DNA of 64,000 nucleotides from Lysobacterales bacterium (GTDB taxonomy: Bacteria; Pseudomonadota; Gammaproteobacteria; Xanthomonadales; Rhodanobacteraceae). The translations under genes and the position numbers were made by a program. Position 1 is the stretch's first letter; each line of letters opens with the position of its first letter. The notes below the pieces were generated by a model. It saw nothing but the letters and a program-made list of their open reading frames with translations, was not told the DNA's origin and did no database searches. Below are positions 27,775 through 36,982 of the stretch, in pieces. The stretch lies in the NCBI GenBank assembly GCA_002632325.1, contig NSJK01000006.1:1-64000 (forward strand). The letters run 5' to 3'.

Positions 27775-28962
27775 ATGATGCTGCCGCAGTTCAATCACAT
27801 CCAGTTGCTGCGCTTTGCCGGGCTGTTCCAGTACGCCAGCGTGGGCACGCCCTTCTTGCGCTATCGCGTGGTGGTCGATGACCTCGCCGCCAAGCAGTTG
27901 CCGACCAGCTACGCGCATCTGTGGCTGGGCTGCTACATCGTGTTCGGCATCGTGTACTGGTATCTCACGCGCGATCTCGGTGCGCGCGAGCGCACGCCAC
28001 TGCGCAGTGGCGTGCAGATCACCCTGCTGGTCGTGCTCAACCTGATGGCGGTAGCGATCGGCTGGTTCAGCCAGAGCGGCATCTCGGCGCTGCTCCTTGC
28101 GGTGGTCGCGGTGGTGTTGCCGTGGCTGTTGCCGCTGCGCGTGGGCATCGCCTGGATGGTGTTGCAGAACTTCTCGCTGGTCCCGGTGTTCGCGAGCATC
28201 CGCGAGCCGGCCTTCAGCCTCAGCGATGCCTTCCTGCAATCGAGCCTGTATTCGGGCTTCATCGTGCTCGCCTTCGTCACCGCACTGGTGACCAAGCAGC
28301 AGGTCGAGGCGCGCGAGGAGCAGCGGCGTCTGAATGCCGAGCTGCGCGCCACCCGCGCCCTGCTCGCCGAATCGAGCAGACTCGGCGAGCGCATGCGCAT
28401 ATCGCGCGAGTTGCATGACCTCATGGGTCATCACCTCACCGCGCTCAGCCTCAATCTCGAAGTGGCCAGTCATCTCGTGCAGGGGCAGGCACAGACCCAC
28501 GTGCTGCAGGCGCAGTCGGTGGCCAAGCTCCTGCTCGGTGACGTGCGCGAAGTGGTGAGCCAGTTGCGCGAAGGCGACAGCATCGATCTCACGCAGGCGC
28601 TGCGCAATCTCGTCGAGGGCGTGCCGGGGCTGCAGATCCATCTCGATCTGCCGGCACAGTTCGGCATCGAAGACCCGCGCCGCGCTCAGGTGCTGCTGCG
28701 CTGTGCACAGGAAATCATCACCAACACCGTGCGTCATGCTCAGGCACGCAATCTGTGGCTGAGTTTCGAACTCGATCCGCGGCGACAAATGATCATCCAT
28801 GCGCGCGACGATGGCCGCGGTGCCAGCGAGCTGGTGCAGGGCAACGGCTTGTCGGGCATGCGCGAGCGTCTCGCCCAGTTCGGCGGCCGCGTCGACATCA
28901 AGACCCATGCGGGGCGCGGTTTCGCGCTCGATGCACTCCTGCCTCTGGAGGGAAACACATGA
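27775..28962 (+). CDS. NarL-type sensor histidine kinase
   Basis: This encodes 395 residues. About six membrane segments occupy residues 15-185 without a recognisable periplasmic sensor. The HisKA_3 dimerisation segment follows, with the phosphoacceptor His in ISRELHDLMGHHLTALSLNLE (here shortened to its core HDLMGHH). The HATPase_c domain has EIITNTVRHAQA (N-box) and DDGRGA plus GNGLSGMRERL (G-boxes). It overlaps the following response regulator by four bases (ATGA). The signal is unknown; intramembrane sensing, as in DesK-like kinases, is possible. Confidence 0.92.
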   Translation: MMLPQFNHIQLLRFAGLFQYASVGTPFLRYRVVVDDLAAKQLPTSYAHLWLGCYIVFGIVYWYLTRDLGARERTPLRSGVQITLLVVLNLMAVAIGWFSQSGISALLLAVVAVVLPWLLPLRVGIAWMVLQNFSLVPVFASIREPAFSLSDAFLQSSLYSGFIVLAFVTALVTKQQVEAREEQRRLNAELRATRALLAESSRLGERMRISRELHDLMGHHLTALSLNLEVASHLVQGQAQTHVLQAQSVAKLLLGDVREVVSQLREGDSIDLTQALRNLVEGVPGLQIHLDLPAQFGIEDPRRAQVLLRCAQEIITNTVRHAQARNLWLSFELDPRRQMIIHARDDGRGASELVQGNGLSGMRERLAQFGGRVDIKTHAGRGFALDALLPLEGNT

Positions 28963-29600
28963 TCAAAGTCTGCCTCGTCGATGACCAGACGCTGGTGCGT
29001 CAGGGCATCCGTTCCCTGCTGGAACTGTCCGATTCGATCCGCGTGGTCGCCGAGGCCAGTGACGGCGCCCAGGCAGTGGCGACGATTCCGCAGGTGCAGC
29101 CCGACGTGGTGCTGCTCGACATGCGCATGCCGGGACTGTCGGGGCTGGACGTACTCAATGCGCTGGCCACGCGCCAGCAATTGCCACCGACGATCATCCT
29201 CACCACCTTCGATGACGACCAGCTCGTGCTGGCCGGGCTCAAGGCCGGAGCGCGCGGCTACCTGCTCAAGGATGTCTCGCTCGACCAGCTCGTCGATGCG
29301 GTCAAGACGGTCGCCGGTGGCGGCTCGCTGGTCTCGCCGGTGGTGACCCAACGCCTGCTGTCGGGCCTGGAGCGCATGCACAACGAGTTCACCAGCCTCG
29401 ATCGGCCCGATCCCTTGACCGACCGGGAAACCGAGATCCTGCGTCTCATGGCCGGCGGCTACAGCAACAAGGAGATCGCCAACTCGCTGGGCGTGGCCGA
29501 GGGCACGGTCAAGAATCACGTCTCCAACATCCTGTCCAAGCTCGGCGTGCGTGACCGCACGCGGGCCGTGCTCAAGGCGTTCGAACTGGGCATTGTTTAG
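28959..29600 (+). CDS. NarL/FixJ-type response regulator
   Basis: This encodes 213 residues. The receiver domain has the acidic pair in VDDQTLVRQGI, the phosphoacceptor Asp in VVLLDMRMPG, Thr in IILTTFDDD and Lys in GYLLKDV, so it is complete. The LuxR-type helix-turn-helix is LTDRETEILRLMAGGYSNKE continuing into VAEGTVKNHVSNIL. It is translationally coupled to the kinase. Targets are unknown; divergent or downstream genes are candidates. Confidence 0.95.
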   Translation: MIKVCLVDDQTLVRQGIRSLLELSDSIRVVAEASDGAQAVATIPQVQPDVVLLDMRMPGLSGLDVLNALATRQQLPPTIILTTFDDDQLVLAGLKAGARGYLLKDVSLDQLVDAVKTVAGGGSLVSPVVTQRLLSGLERMHNEFTSLDRPDPLTDRETEILRLMAGGYSNKEIANSLGVAEGTVKNHVSNILSKLGVRDRTRAVLKAFELGIV

Positions 29601-29862
29601 GGCAACGCCGATCCTTGGCGCACACGCAGCGTTGGCGGGCCGCCTGCCGCGGCTTGTGGCGGGTGGCTTCACAAGTCTTGATCCCGGAAATGCCCTCGCG
29701 CTTGCCCTGGAGCGTAGCGCGCCTGCCCGGAAGTCCAGTACCATCGGTGTTCCGCTCCGCCTCGGCGGGGTTGCTTGCGCGCGGGGAATGGCGTCGCGGG
29801 CCGGGTCAAGCCCTGCGCTCGTGGGTTGCAGCGCCGCTCATGTAAGTCCTGGAGATCGTCGG

Positions 29863-31017
29863 ATGATTCGTATTTTCGAGATGCTGGTCGCACTGTTCAT
29901 CGTGTTCGTGCTGGCCGTGCTGGTTGGTCTGGCCCTGCCATCGCATGGGCATGTCGAACGCAGCGTGCAGATTCCCAGCCCGGTGCGGCAGGTCTATGAC
30001 ACCGTCAACACCTTCCGGCGCTTTCCGCAGTATTCGGGCTTGCGCGCGTTCGATCCGGCGATGCAGTCCACGTTGTCGGGTCCGGAATCGGGCGTCGGCG
30101 CGAAGATCTCGTGGACCAGCCAGTCGCCCAAGGTCGGCAACGGCAGCCTCACGGTCACCAAGTCGACTTCCGACAGCGATGTCACCATGACGCTCGACAA
30201 CGACTGGATCGGTGACAACAAGACCTACACGATCACCCTGACGCCGGCCGCCAACGGTCGCACTGTCAAGGTCACCGAATCCTACGATGCCGACTACGGC
30301 TGGAATCTGCTGTGGCGCTACGGCGGTCTCTACATCAACGGGGAGCCCTCGGCGATCGTGCAGACCACGCTGGCGAGCTTGTCGGCGATGATGGCGGGCT
30401 TCCCCAACACCGACTACACCAATCAGGAAATCCGCATTGCCGAAATCACGGCCAAGCCGCTGTTCCTGGTTTCGACCAAGGCCGAGCGTTCGCTCGACGC
30501 GGTCGAAGAAGCAACCATTGCGGCGCGCGAGAAGATCGATGCGGCACTGAAGAAGGCCGGTCTCACGGCTGCGGGTCCGCAGATGACGATCACCACCGAA
30601 TGGGGCGAGAGCGACTACACCTTCGCCGTCGCCGTGCCGGTTGACCAGCCGAGTTTCACGCTTGGTGGCAGCACCTTCACGATCGATGCTCCGGCGCCCA
30701 AGCCCGAGGACGACAGCGATTCGAACGGCGAGCCCAAGCCGCTGGCAACCGGCGAACGCGACAACAAGGGCCTGCTCGTCGTCGAGGGCGACGTGCGCGC
30801 CATGCTCGGCTATCAAGGTCAGGCGCTGTACACCGAGTTCACCGGCAGTGCGGCTCAGCTTCCGCTGTTCCGCCTCAACCAGAAGGCCTATGCGGAGACC
30901 CACGGCTATCGTTACAGCGAAGCCGGACTGGGCCGTCCATGGGACGAGAACATCTCGGCGCCCGATGCAGCTGCCGACGCGCAGACCTTCCGCGTGTATC
31001 TTCCGATCACGCGCTGA
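29863..31017 (+). CDS. SRPBCC-domain membrane-anchored protein
   Basis: This encodes 384 residues. ATG 29863 has GGAG eight bases upstream. An N-terminal membrane anchor (MIRIFEMLVALFIVFVLAVL) is followed by an SRPBCC/polyketide-cyclase-like domain (ERSVQIPSPVRQVYDTVNTF, residues 30-160). A second domain (residues 195-384, with a Pro/Asp/Glu linker) resembles GyrI-like effector-binding folds in its strand order. The ligand is unknown. It is followed by a strong terminator. Confidence 0.8.
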   Translation: MIRIFEMLVALFIVFVLAVLVGLALPSHGHVERSVQIPSPVRQVYDTVNTFRRFPQYSGLRAFDPAMQSTLSGPESGVGAKISWTSQSPKVGNGSLTVTKSTSDSDVTMTLDNDWIGDNKTYTITLTPAANGRTVKVTESYDADYGWNLLWRYGGLYINGEPSAIVQTTLASLSAMMAGFPNTDYTNQEIRIAEITAKPLFLVSTKAERSLDAVEEATIAAREKIDAALKKAGLTAAGPQMTITTEWGESDYTFAVAVPVDQPSFTLGGSTFTIDAPAPKPEDDSDSNGEPKPLATGERDNKGLLVVEGDVRAMLGYQGQALYTEFTGSAAQLPLFRLNQKAYAETHGYRYSEAGLGRPWDENISAPDAAADAQTFRVYLPITR

Positions 31018-31035
31018 ACGATCACGGCAAACAAG

Positions 31036-31065
31036 AAAAAAGGGCGCCCTCGTGGCGCCCTTTTT
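31036..31065. terminator. Bidirectional Rho-independent terminator
   Basis: A perfect stem gggcgcc / ggcgccc is flanked by an A-run on one side and TTTTT on the other, so it can act on both strands. It separates the SRPBCC gene from the convergent minus-strand gene at 31122. Confidence 0.85.
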
Positions 31066-31121
31066 CTTGCTGTCTCATGTCACCGTGCTGCGGATCCCCG
31101 TTATGGGCACTCGGTATTGCC

Positions 31122-32048
31122 TCAGGTGTCGCGCTTGATGCCCAGGCGCGAGGCCAGACGTGACCAGACGCCTCCCGCGGCAGGCGCTGGCGCCGCCGGT
31201 GCGTCGACCGCGCCGCCTTGCTGCCAACCCTGCAGGATGTCCGATGCGGCCAATGCCCACAGGCAAGCCGAGACATCGCGTTCGGAGCTGCGGCTGGAAC
31301 GCGCGATGTCGGCAATGTTCGCGCGTGCACGCAACAGGGAGCGCACGATCGGCACCGCATCAGGGAACTCGACCGCCTTGCCCAGATCGGGCCAGTCTCG
31401 CAGGCTGTAGCTGCCATCGGCAAATCGCGGCAGGCGGTCGCGTACGCGCCAGGCGGCTTCCATGAAGAAGGCATCCAGACTGGTCGGGATTTCGGCGGGT
31501 GGTTGGGTGAGTTCGGCTTCGTCGAGTACTTCGAAACGCCAGCCCGGCGAGCCCATGCGTGCGCGCGCATTGAGCGCATCGCCCACGGCTCGGCTGAGCA
31601 CATGTCCGGATTTGGGCATCAGCCAGATCGTGATGCTGCCGTGGCTGGCCATCACCGGCTTGCCGACGAGGTCCGTGCGGGTGATGAATTCGACCAGGCC
31701 CATCGGTGCCTTGTCCGCTGCAGCCGACGCGGCCGCGGCCGCGCTGTCTTCGCGCTCGCGCAGCAACTGGTGCAGGGAACGCGTGAGCCAGACCACGCTG
31801 GTCACCGTCTGCAGCGCACTGCGTTCGGGCTGATGCAGATCAAGCGCGGGAATGCGCGCATGGCGCGCACTTGCCAGCGCCTGGGCGCCTGCTTCGACGC
31901 GGCTGTCGGTCACAAGCACGTCACAGCGCCTGCCGTCCCAGGTGCCGGTGCGCACCGCGAGCTGGTGCGCAGCCAGCGCATGCGCCGCCAACCGCACGCG
32001 GCGCTCGTCGGCATCTTCGAGATGACTGTAACGGAGGTCGATGTCCAT
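31122..32048 (-). CDS. Unknown 308-residue protein, paralogue B of the GTPase cluster
   Basis: This encodes 308 residues. ATG 32048 aligns with the start of paralogue A (34726-35652), which has the same length. An N-terminal receiver- or Rossmann-like part contains CDVLVTDSR and VVWLTRSLHQLLR. A middle part has GKPVMASHGSITIWLMPKSG. A strongly conserved C-terminal part (LPRFADGSYSLRDWPDLG, ADIARSSRSSERDVSACLW) looks like a winged-helix unit. It is separated from the operon by 272 bases. The role is unknown; it may be an adaptor or effector of the small GTPase. Confidence 0.8.
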   Translation of the reverse strand: MDIDLRYSHLEDADERRVRLAAHALAAHQLAVRTGTWDGRRCDVLVTDSRVEAGAQALASARHARIPALDLHQPERSALQTVTSVVWLTRSLHQLLREREDSAAAAASAAADKAPMGLVEFITRTDLVGKPVMASHGSITIWLMPKSGHVLSRAVGDALNARARMGSPGWRFEVLDEAELTQPPAEIPTSLDAFFMEAAWRVRDRLPRFADGSYSLRDWPDLGKAVEFPDAVPIVRSLLRARANIADIARSSRSSERDVSACLWALAASDILQGWQQGGAVDAPAAPAPAAGGVWSRLASRLGIKRDT

Positions 32049-32320
32049 GGCTGAGCCCGATGAGTGCTGCACACAGGTACGGCGGGGGCTGGCATGCCTG
32101 CCTGACCTGGCGCTGTTCGTGATGTCTCGATCCAGTCCGATGCAAGGCATGTGCCACGCTGTCTCGGGCATCGTACCGTGCGCCTGTGCCGCCGCGCCGC
32201 GCCGTCACAGTTGTTTGCCGGTGGCAGGGCGTGATTGGCCGCACAAGTGTCAGGCCCCGACACTGTCTGCACACTTCGTACCTGAAGGCGCGGCGCGGCC
32301 CTGATGGCCGCCGGTGGCCT

Positions 32321-33217
32321 TCAAGGCACTGCGGGGCCGCGTGCGAATGGCCACTCCTTGCGCTGGACGTGCAGCGCGCAGCGCACCGTAGCAATATTGA
32401 GCTGTGCGACCGCTGCTGCGGATTGATAGCCGCCCGCTGCAATGATGACGGTGGGCAGATCGAGGCTGCGTAGCATGCGCAACACCTGGAGGTCGCGCTC
32501 GACGAAGCGCCGCGTGGTCAAGCGCACACGGCTCTTGGGATCGTCGACATGGCAGTCGGCACCGGCTTGGTAGAGCACCAGATCAGGGCGCTGTTCGGCG
32601 AGCAGGTTGGCGATGTCACGCAGGGCGGCACGATACGCCTGGAAACCATCGCGCGGCACGCGCACTTCGCGTGCCAGCGAACGCGGCCCACCCATGCAGC
32701 CAAAGCGTGTGCCGAAAATCGAAGCCGCATGCAGGTTGGGCAGCCGTGCCGCGTATTCCTCGGTGCCGTTGCCGCCATGCTCGTCGCAGTCGATCACGAA
32801 GATGCGGTGTTGGGGCAGGCGCAGCGCCACCAACGCCAAGCCGTTGAGAGGACAGAACCCCGAGCCGCGCGCCCACACTGCGTGATGGAATCCGCGCGCC
32901 AGGTTCATCGCCAGGCCATGCCGCAGCGCATGCCGCGCGGCCTCGAGTTGACCACCTAGCATCGCCAGTGTGGCATCGCGCAGTTGCGGTGACCAGGCAA
33001 TGCCCTGGCTCGAAGCCAACGGCTCGCGTCCGAGCAGGAACGCCGACAGGTAAGTCTCCTCGTGCAATCCCGTCAGTTCGGCGGCTGACAGCGCCGTCGG
33101 CTCGTGCAGATCCACCAGGTTCAGTCGGTCCAACTCGCGTGCGGCAATCGCCAACCGCGCCAGCGTGGGCACGCAGGGTGGGGCGTAGGCTGACGAATAG
33201 CAGGTGTGCAATCGCAT
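32321..33217 (-). CDS. Histone-deacetylase-superfamily amidohydrolase
   Basis: This encodes 298 residues. Active-site elements of the zinc deacetylase fold are present: the His pair in GFHHAVWARGSGFC, zinc ligands in VIDCDEHGGNGTEE (D-x-D-x-H), the second Asp in YQAGADCHVDD and the catalytic Tyr in AAGGYQSAA. The usual HHGDG reads HGGNG here. Bacterial relatives deacetylate lysine, polyamines or acetoin-pathway proteins. ATG 33217 overlaps the upstream stop (TGATG). Placement in a GTPase operon suggests a signalling rather than a catabolic role, as an inference. Confidence 0.88.
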   Translation of the reverse strand: MRLHTCYSSAYAPPCVPTLARLAIAARELDRLNLVDLHEPTALSAAELTGLHEETYLSAFLLGREPLASSQGIAWSPQLRDATLAMLGGQLEAARHALRHGLAMNLARGFHHAVWARGSGFCPLNGLALVALRLPQHRIFVIDCDEHGGNGTEEYAARLPNLHAASIFGTRFGCMGGPRSLAREVRVPRDGFQAYRAALRDIANLLAEQRPDLVLYQAGADCHVDDPKSRVRLTTRRFVERDLQVLRMLRSLDLPTVIIAAGGYQSAAAVAQLNIATVRCALHVQRKEWPFARGPAVP

Positions 33218-34143
33218 CAGCCACCCAATTCCTTGTGTGCAAAGCTCCTGAGTTCATCAAGCGTCGTCGTCAACGGCGAGAGCAGATTGCCGCGCACTTG
33301 CGCGTCGATCTGCGCCGAAAATGCGCGCCGCCGGATTGCCGGCGGTACTGCAAGCGTGGTCAGGCGCAGGAAGCGCGCCTGCGCAATCGCTGCCAGCGGC
33401 ATGCACCGACCATGGCGTGTCGCCGTTATGACTTGAGCATCGTCGGCGGGGCGCAACGCCAGCAGACTGCCTGGCGGAATACCGACTTCGTTGATGCCGA
33501 TCGGTGCCAGCGTGATCGCCGAATGCGATTCGCCCAGGCCGATTTTCTCCACCAGCAGTGGCGTACCGCCGGAGTCGACGAAAAGGTTGACTTGGCCGCC
33601 ACGTCGCACCTTGCCATGGGCGATTTCCAGGAAATACTCCTCAGCCTGCGAGCAACTGCCGATCTGGGGTTTTTCGGGCATGCCAGGTACCGTCGGCAGG
33701 TGCCCGAGCTTGCGTTCGAGCACGTGTCCGACAAGGTCGACAACGAGCAGGCTCTCTGCCCGTTCGAGCATGGGCCTTATCGAACGCAACTGACTGTCGA
33801 GCGTGCGCAGCCGCGCCAGCAGTGGTGGCTGGTCCATGCCGGCAAACAGTGCGTCGGGTGCTTGGTGCAGTCGGCGCCAGCCTGGCTGCCAGCCGCGTTC
33901 GATGAGCTGCGCTGCCAGCGCAGCAGTCTCGTGCTGCGGCCACCGCGCGAAGATGCTCAGATCCTGGGTGCTGCTGGCAGCGCCCAGTTCGTTGACCAGA
34001 CAGGACAAGTGCCGGCTGGCCTGCGTGTAGCCGCAGCCGCGGCGCTCGGTTCGATGGCTGGGCTGCTCGTCGAGCATGTCTTCGAGCGTGCTCGCCAGTG
34101 GCAGGCCGGCGGCGCGGAGCGCCGCCGTCAACTCGTGTGGCAT
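33217..34143 (-). CDS. Unknown 308-residue protein of the GTPase operon
   Basis: This encodes 308 residues, starting 3 bases after the GTPase stop. An alpha-helical N-terminal half (RRLHQAPDALFAGMDQPPLL, AESLLVVDLVGHVLERKLGH) precedes a beta-rich region (GGQVNLFVDSGGTPLLVEKI, IGINEVGIPPGSLLALRPAD). The latter may be a small barrel or PilZ-like fold. I do not recognise a family. No signal peptide or membrane segment is seen, so it is likely cytoplasmic. Coupling to both neighbours suggests it works with the GTPase. Confidence 0.78.
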   Translation of the reverse strand: MPHELTAALRAAGLPLASTLEDMLDEQPSHRTERRGCGYTQASRHLSCLVNELGAASSTQDLSIFARWPQHETAALAAQLIERGWQPGWRRLHQAPDALFAGMDQPPLLARLRTLDSQLRSIRPMLERAESLLVVDLVGHVLERKLGHLPTVPGMPEKPQIGSCSQAEEYFLEIAHGKVRRGGQVNLFVDSGGTPLLVEKIGLGESHSAITLAPIGINEVGIPPGSLLALRPADDAQVITATRHGRCMPLAAIAQARFLRLTTLAVPPAIRRRAFSAQIDAQVRGNLLSPLTTTLDELRSFAHKELGG

Positions 34144-34146
34144 TGC

Positions 34147-34713
34147 TTATTGCATGTCCATCAGCAGGGCGCGCATTAGATGGAACGTCTGCTGCTTGTC
34201 GCGCGCATCGAAAGTGAATGCAGGCACTGGCATGCCACTGTTGCGGATGGCGGCGCGGACCGGCTCGATCGAGAAGGATGCGCTGCGATCGGTATGCGTG
34301 ATGCCGATCACGACCGGCAGGTCGGCATCGATCGCGGTGATCTCGCGCAACCAGTGTTCGCATTGCGCGGACACGTCCTCATCCACGGCGTTGAGAATGA
34401 TGACGACGCCGAAGGCGCCTTCGAGCAGAATCGGCCGCATGAAGGCGAAACGTTCCTGGCCCGGCATGCCGTAGACGAGCAGCGGGGTGCCGTCCTCGAG
34501 CACGGCATGGCCGAAATCCAGCGCGACTGTGGTCGTGTCCTTGTCGTCGCTGGCGCCTTCACTCAACGGCATTTCGGTGGACACCGGCGCGGCATCGGTG
34601 ATCGAACGGATGGCGGTGGTCTTGCCGGCGCCCATGGGTCCGGCAAGTACGAGTTTGGCAACGGCGGCGTCCTGAGTTTGCATCGTGGCGGGTTCCATGG
34701 GAGGACGAATCAT
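34147..34713 (-). CDS. Small Ras-like GTPase of the MglA/CvnD type
   Basis: This encodes 188 residues. The P-loop is GPMGAGKTT, switch-I Thr lies in KDTTTVALDFG, G3 is YGMPGQERF and G4-like is GITHTDRS. These match the bacterial small GTPases of conservons and MglA-like systems (COG2229 type), which cycle between GTP and GDP with Roadblock partners. ATG 34713 lies 12 bases after the upstream stop; ATG 34683 is an alternative start closer to the homology. Confidence 0.92.
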   Translation of the reverse strand: MIRPPMEPATMQTQDAAVAKLVLAGPMGAGKTTAIRSITDAAPVSTEMPLSEGASDDKDTTTVALDFGHAVLEDGTPLLVYGMPGQERFAFMRPILLEGAFGVVIILNAVDEDVSAQCEHWLREITAIDADLPVVIGITHTDRSASFSIEPVRAAIRNSGMPVPAFTFDARDKQQTFHLMRALLMDMQ

Positions 34714-34725
34714 CTGGGCGACGCC

Positions 34726-35652
34726 TCAGCCACTGCGCGTGAGGCCGAAATGGATGGCCAATCGCGACCACATGCCATGGTTGCGGCGAGCCGGTGCGGG
34801 TGCCTGCACCAAGTACTCTCCGCCGCTCTTCCCGCCCAGAAGAATGTTGGAGGCAGCCAATGCCCACAAGCATGCGGAGACTTCCTGCTCGGATCGACGG
34901 CTGGATCGTGCGATGTCGGCGATGCCCGCGCGTTCGCGCAGCAAGGCGCGCACGATGGGCAGAACCTCGATCAGTTCGGTCGCGCTGCCCAAGTCGGGCC
35001 AGTCACGCAAGCGGTACTGACCGTCGGCGAAACGCGGGAGCTGCGTGCGCGCGCGCCAGGCGCCTTCCATGAAGAAGGTATCGAGGCTGGTGAGAATCTC
35101 TCCCGGCGCCTGCTGTGCGGCGGCATCCTTCAATGCCTGGAACTGCCAGCCCGGTGCGCCCAGGTGCGATCGCGCATGCAGCGCATCGCCCAGCGTGTGG
35201 CTGAGGACGCGCCCGGTGCGCGGCAACAATCCGACGCTGATGCTGCCATGACGTGCCAGGACCGGTTGGCCGGCCAGATCACCGCGAATGACCAATTCGA
35301 CCAGGCCGGGGCGCCTTGCGCCGCCAGCGGCCTGCTCGGCACCCGCGGCGATCGGCTGTTCGCGCAGCAGCCGGTGCAGCGAGCGAACCAGCCACACCAC
35401 GCTGGCGCCCGTTTCGCCGTTCCGGTTGTCGCGCGCGCACACGTCGAGCGTCGGAATCTGCGCAAGGCGGGCCCGCTCCAGCGCCAATGCGCCTTGCCGG
35501 TCGCGGCTGTCGGTTACCAGCACGTCGCAGTGTCCGCCGTTCCAGTCGCTGGCGTGCACGACGAGGTGATGGGCGGCCAACGCATTGGCTGCCAACCTCA
35601 CGCGGCGCTCGTCCGCATGTGCCAGCGCCGTGTATTTGAGTTCGATGTTCAT
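34726..35652 (-). CDS. Unknown 308-residue protein, paralogue A of the GTPase cluster
   Basis: This encodes 308 residues. ATG 35652 is chosen by alignment with paralogue B. The N-terminal part contains CDVLVTDSRDRQGALALE, and the middle GQPVLARHGSISVGLLPRTG. The C-terminal part contains LPRFADGQYRLRDWPDLG and IADIARSSRRSEQEVSACLW and is nearly the same as in paralogue B. It lies between the Roadblock gene and the GTPase, so it is a core member of the operon. The role is not known; it may be a regulator of the GTPase or a DNA-binding effector. Confidence 0.82.
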   Translation of the reverse strand: MNIELKYTALAHADERRVRLAANALAAHHLVVHASDWNGGHCDVLVTDSRDRQGALALERARLAQIPTLDVCARDNRNGETGASVVWLVRSLHRLLREQPIAAGAEQAAGGARRPGLVELVIRGDLAGQPVLARHGSISVGLLPRTGRVLSHTLGDALHARSHLGAPGWQFQALKDAAAQQAPGEILTSLDTFFMEGAWRARTQLPRFADGQYRLRDWPDLGSATELIEVLPIVRALLRERAGIADIARSSRRSEQEVSACLWALAASNILLGGKSGGEYLVQAPAPARRNHGMWSRLAIHFGLTRSG

Positions 35653-35726
35653 GGGGCTATTCATGTATCGCACGCGCGCTCGGTCAGGCGATCGCGGTTC
35701 GATCGCCCGGCCGTGCGGTTGACGAC

Positions 35727-36083
35727 TCAGGCGAAGTCGATGGTTTTCTCGAACGTGCGCAGTTCGTGGCGCGCCATCGCGAGATTCGACTTGGCGCGGT
35801 CGAGGACGACGTACAGGAACAGCTTCTGATTCGACTCCAGCGGACGAATCAGGTGGTACTGCCGGGTCAGCGAGATGAGCACGTCCTCGATGGTGTCGTT
35901 GAGCTTGAGGGCATTGGCCACTTTGCGTTTGGCCTTGATGACTTCCGAATTGCCGGCCGCAGCGACTTCCAGGTTGATGCCGCTGCCATCGCTGGCCAGC
36001 AACATGCCGCTGTCACCGTCGACGAGCGCGGCTGCGATGTAGCCGTCGAGCGAACGCAGGGGTTCGAGATTGATCTTTGCCAC
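35727..36083 (-). CDS. Roadblock/LC7 domain protein 1
   Basis: This encodes 118 residues from a GTG start with GAGG nine bases upstream. The fold is recognisable from [18 protein letters not shown], a helix with [15 protein letters not shown] and the strands [17 protein letters not shown] and [16 protein letters not shown]. Such proteins act as GTPase-activating or scaffold partners (MglB and CvnB types) of bacterial small GTPases. It stands upstream of paralogue A in the operon. Confidence 0.88.
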   Translation of the reverse strand: MAKINLEPLRSLDGYIAAALVDGDSGMLLASDGSGINLEVAAAGNSEVIKAKRKVANALKLNDTIEDVLISLTRQYHLIRPLESNQKLFLYVVLDRAKSNLAMARHELRTFEKTIDFA

Positions 36084-36166
36084 GGTGGTTTTCCTCTTGT
36101 GAGTTGAAAAAATGGGCGAAAGCCTCGCCCGAGGCTCAGGGGAAGGAAGATGCTGGATGCGGTTAT

Positions 36167-36613
36167 TCAGGTTTGGGCTTGATCGAGGATTGCCGCCAGG
36201 CCGTCGGCGAGGTCGATTGCGTTGCGCAATGCAATGGCGAGCATTTCGCTGTCGTCGGCAGCGATCGTGAGCACGTGCAGGCGCCGTGTGCTGGGCACGC
36301 GCACGGTCACGATGACGCCATGCGCGGTGGCTACCAGCGAGTAGTTGCAGGTGCTGCGCAAGGTTTCACGGGCGAAGGACTCGGCCAGCGCCAATGAGGA
36401 GCTCGCCATCGCGCCGATGCGCTGCGGATCAACCGCACCGCGCCCGATCGCGAATGCCAACGCTCGACCATCGGTGGTACTCAAGCTGGCAATGCACACG
36501 TGCGGCAGGCGCGGCAAGGCGGCATCGAGGAAGCCGCGACACGCATTGGCGCAGGCTGTGGGCGTGTCGCCTGACCGGGGCTGGGTGCGGTGTACGTCGA
36601 GGGTGCTGAACAT
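36167..36613 (-). CDS. Roadblock/LC7 domain protein 2
   Basis: This encodes 148 residues. The N-terminal ~30 residues are non-conserved. The Roadblock fold follows: [59 protein letters not shown], then a helix with [11 protein letters not shown]. It is distinct in sequence from the neighbour at 35727, suggesting a heterodimer or separate partners for the GTPase. ATG 36613 has no strong ribosome-binding site. It is the first gene of the operon and divergent from the regulator at 36983. Confidence 0.82.
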   Translation of the reverse strand: MFSTLDVHRTQPRSGDTPTACANACRGFLDAALPRLPHVCIASLSTTDGRALAFAIGRGAVDPQRIGAMASSSLALAESFARETLRSTCNYSLVATAHGVIVTVRVPSTRRLHVLTIAADDSEMLAIALRNAIDLADGLAAILDQAQT

Positions 36614-36982
36614 CGTCGGATATCGATTCGAATGAGGCGGCCAGAACCGATGTTGGCGTCGGCGTCGAGCGTGCCCTTGCAAGCACGATCGTCGCAGCAA
36701 GCGGGCGGTACATGTGCCTTTCGGCACTCGGGGATTCCCCGGTTGCTGGACGCCATCCACCGCCGCATGCGGGCGGCGGATGCTATGCAAACGCTGTTTC
36801 GACGCCGATTTGCCGCGGTATGCCAGAGGTACGCAGGCCGCGCGCAGGCATGGTCGACATCGGGGCTGGCGCCACACATTTCACATTTGTTTTCATGTGC
36901 GCCGCGCCGTGCGTGGCAAGATCGATCGGGAATAGGCGTTCGCTTTTGGTCGAACGCTGGCGCCGGAGGTCGCGCATCAAGC
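36614..36982. other. Divergent intergenic region between Roadblock operon and regulator
   Basis: 369 bases separate divergent start codons, so promoters for both directions should lie here. Open frames crossing it lack coding sense. GGAGG at 36965-36969 precedes the regulator ATG by 13 bases. No clear -35/-10 pair could be assigned. Confidence 0.5.

Noticed and set aside
34180-35829. 549-residue plus-strand frame across the GTPase and paralogue A
   Set aside because: The minus-strand genes have P-loop and paralogue conservation; this frame has none.
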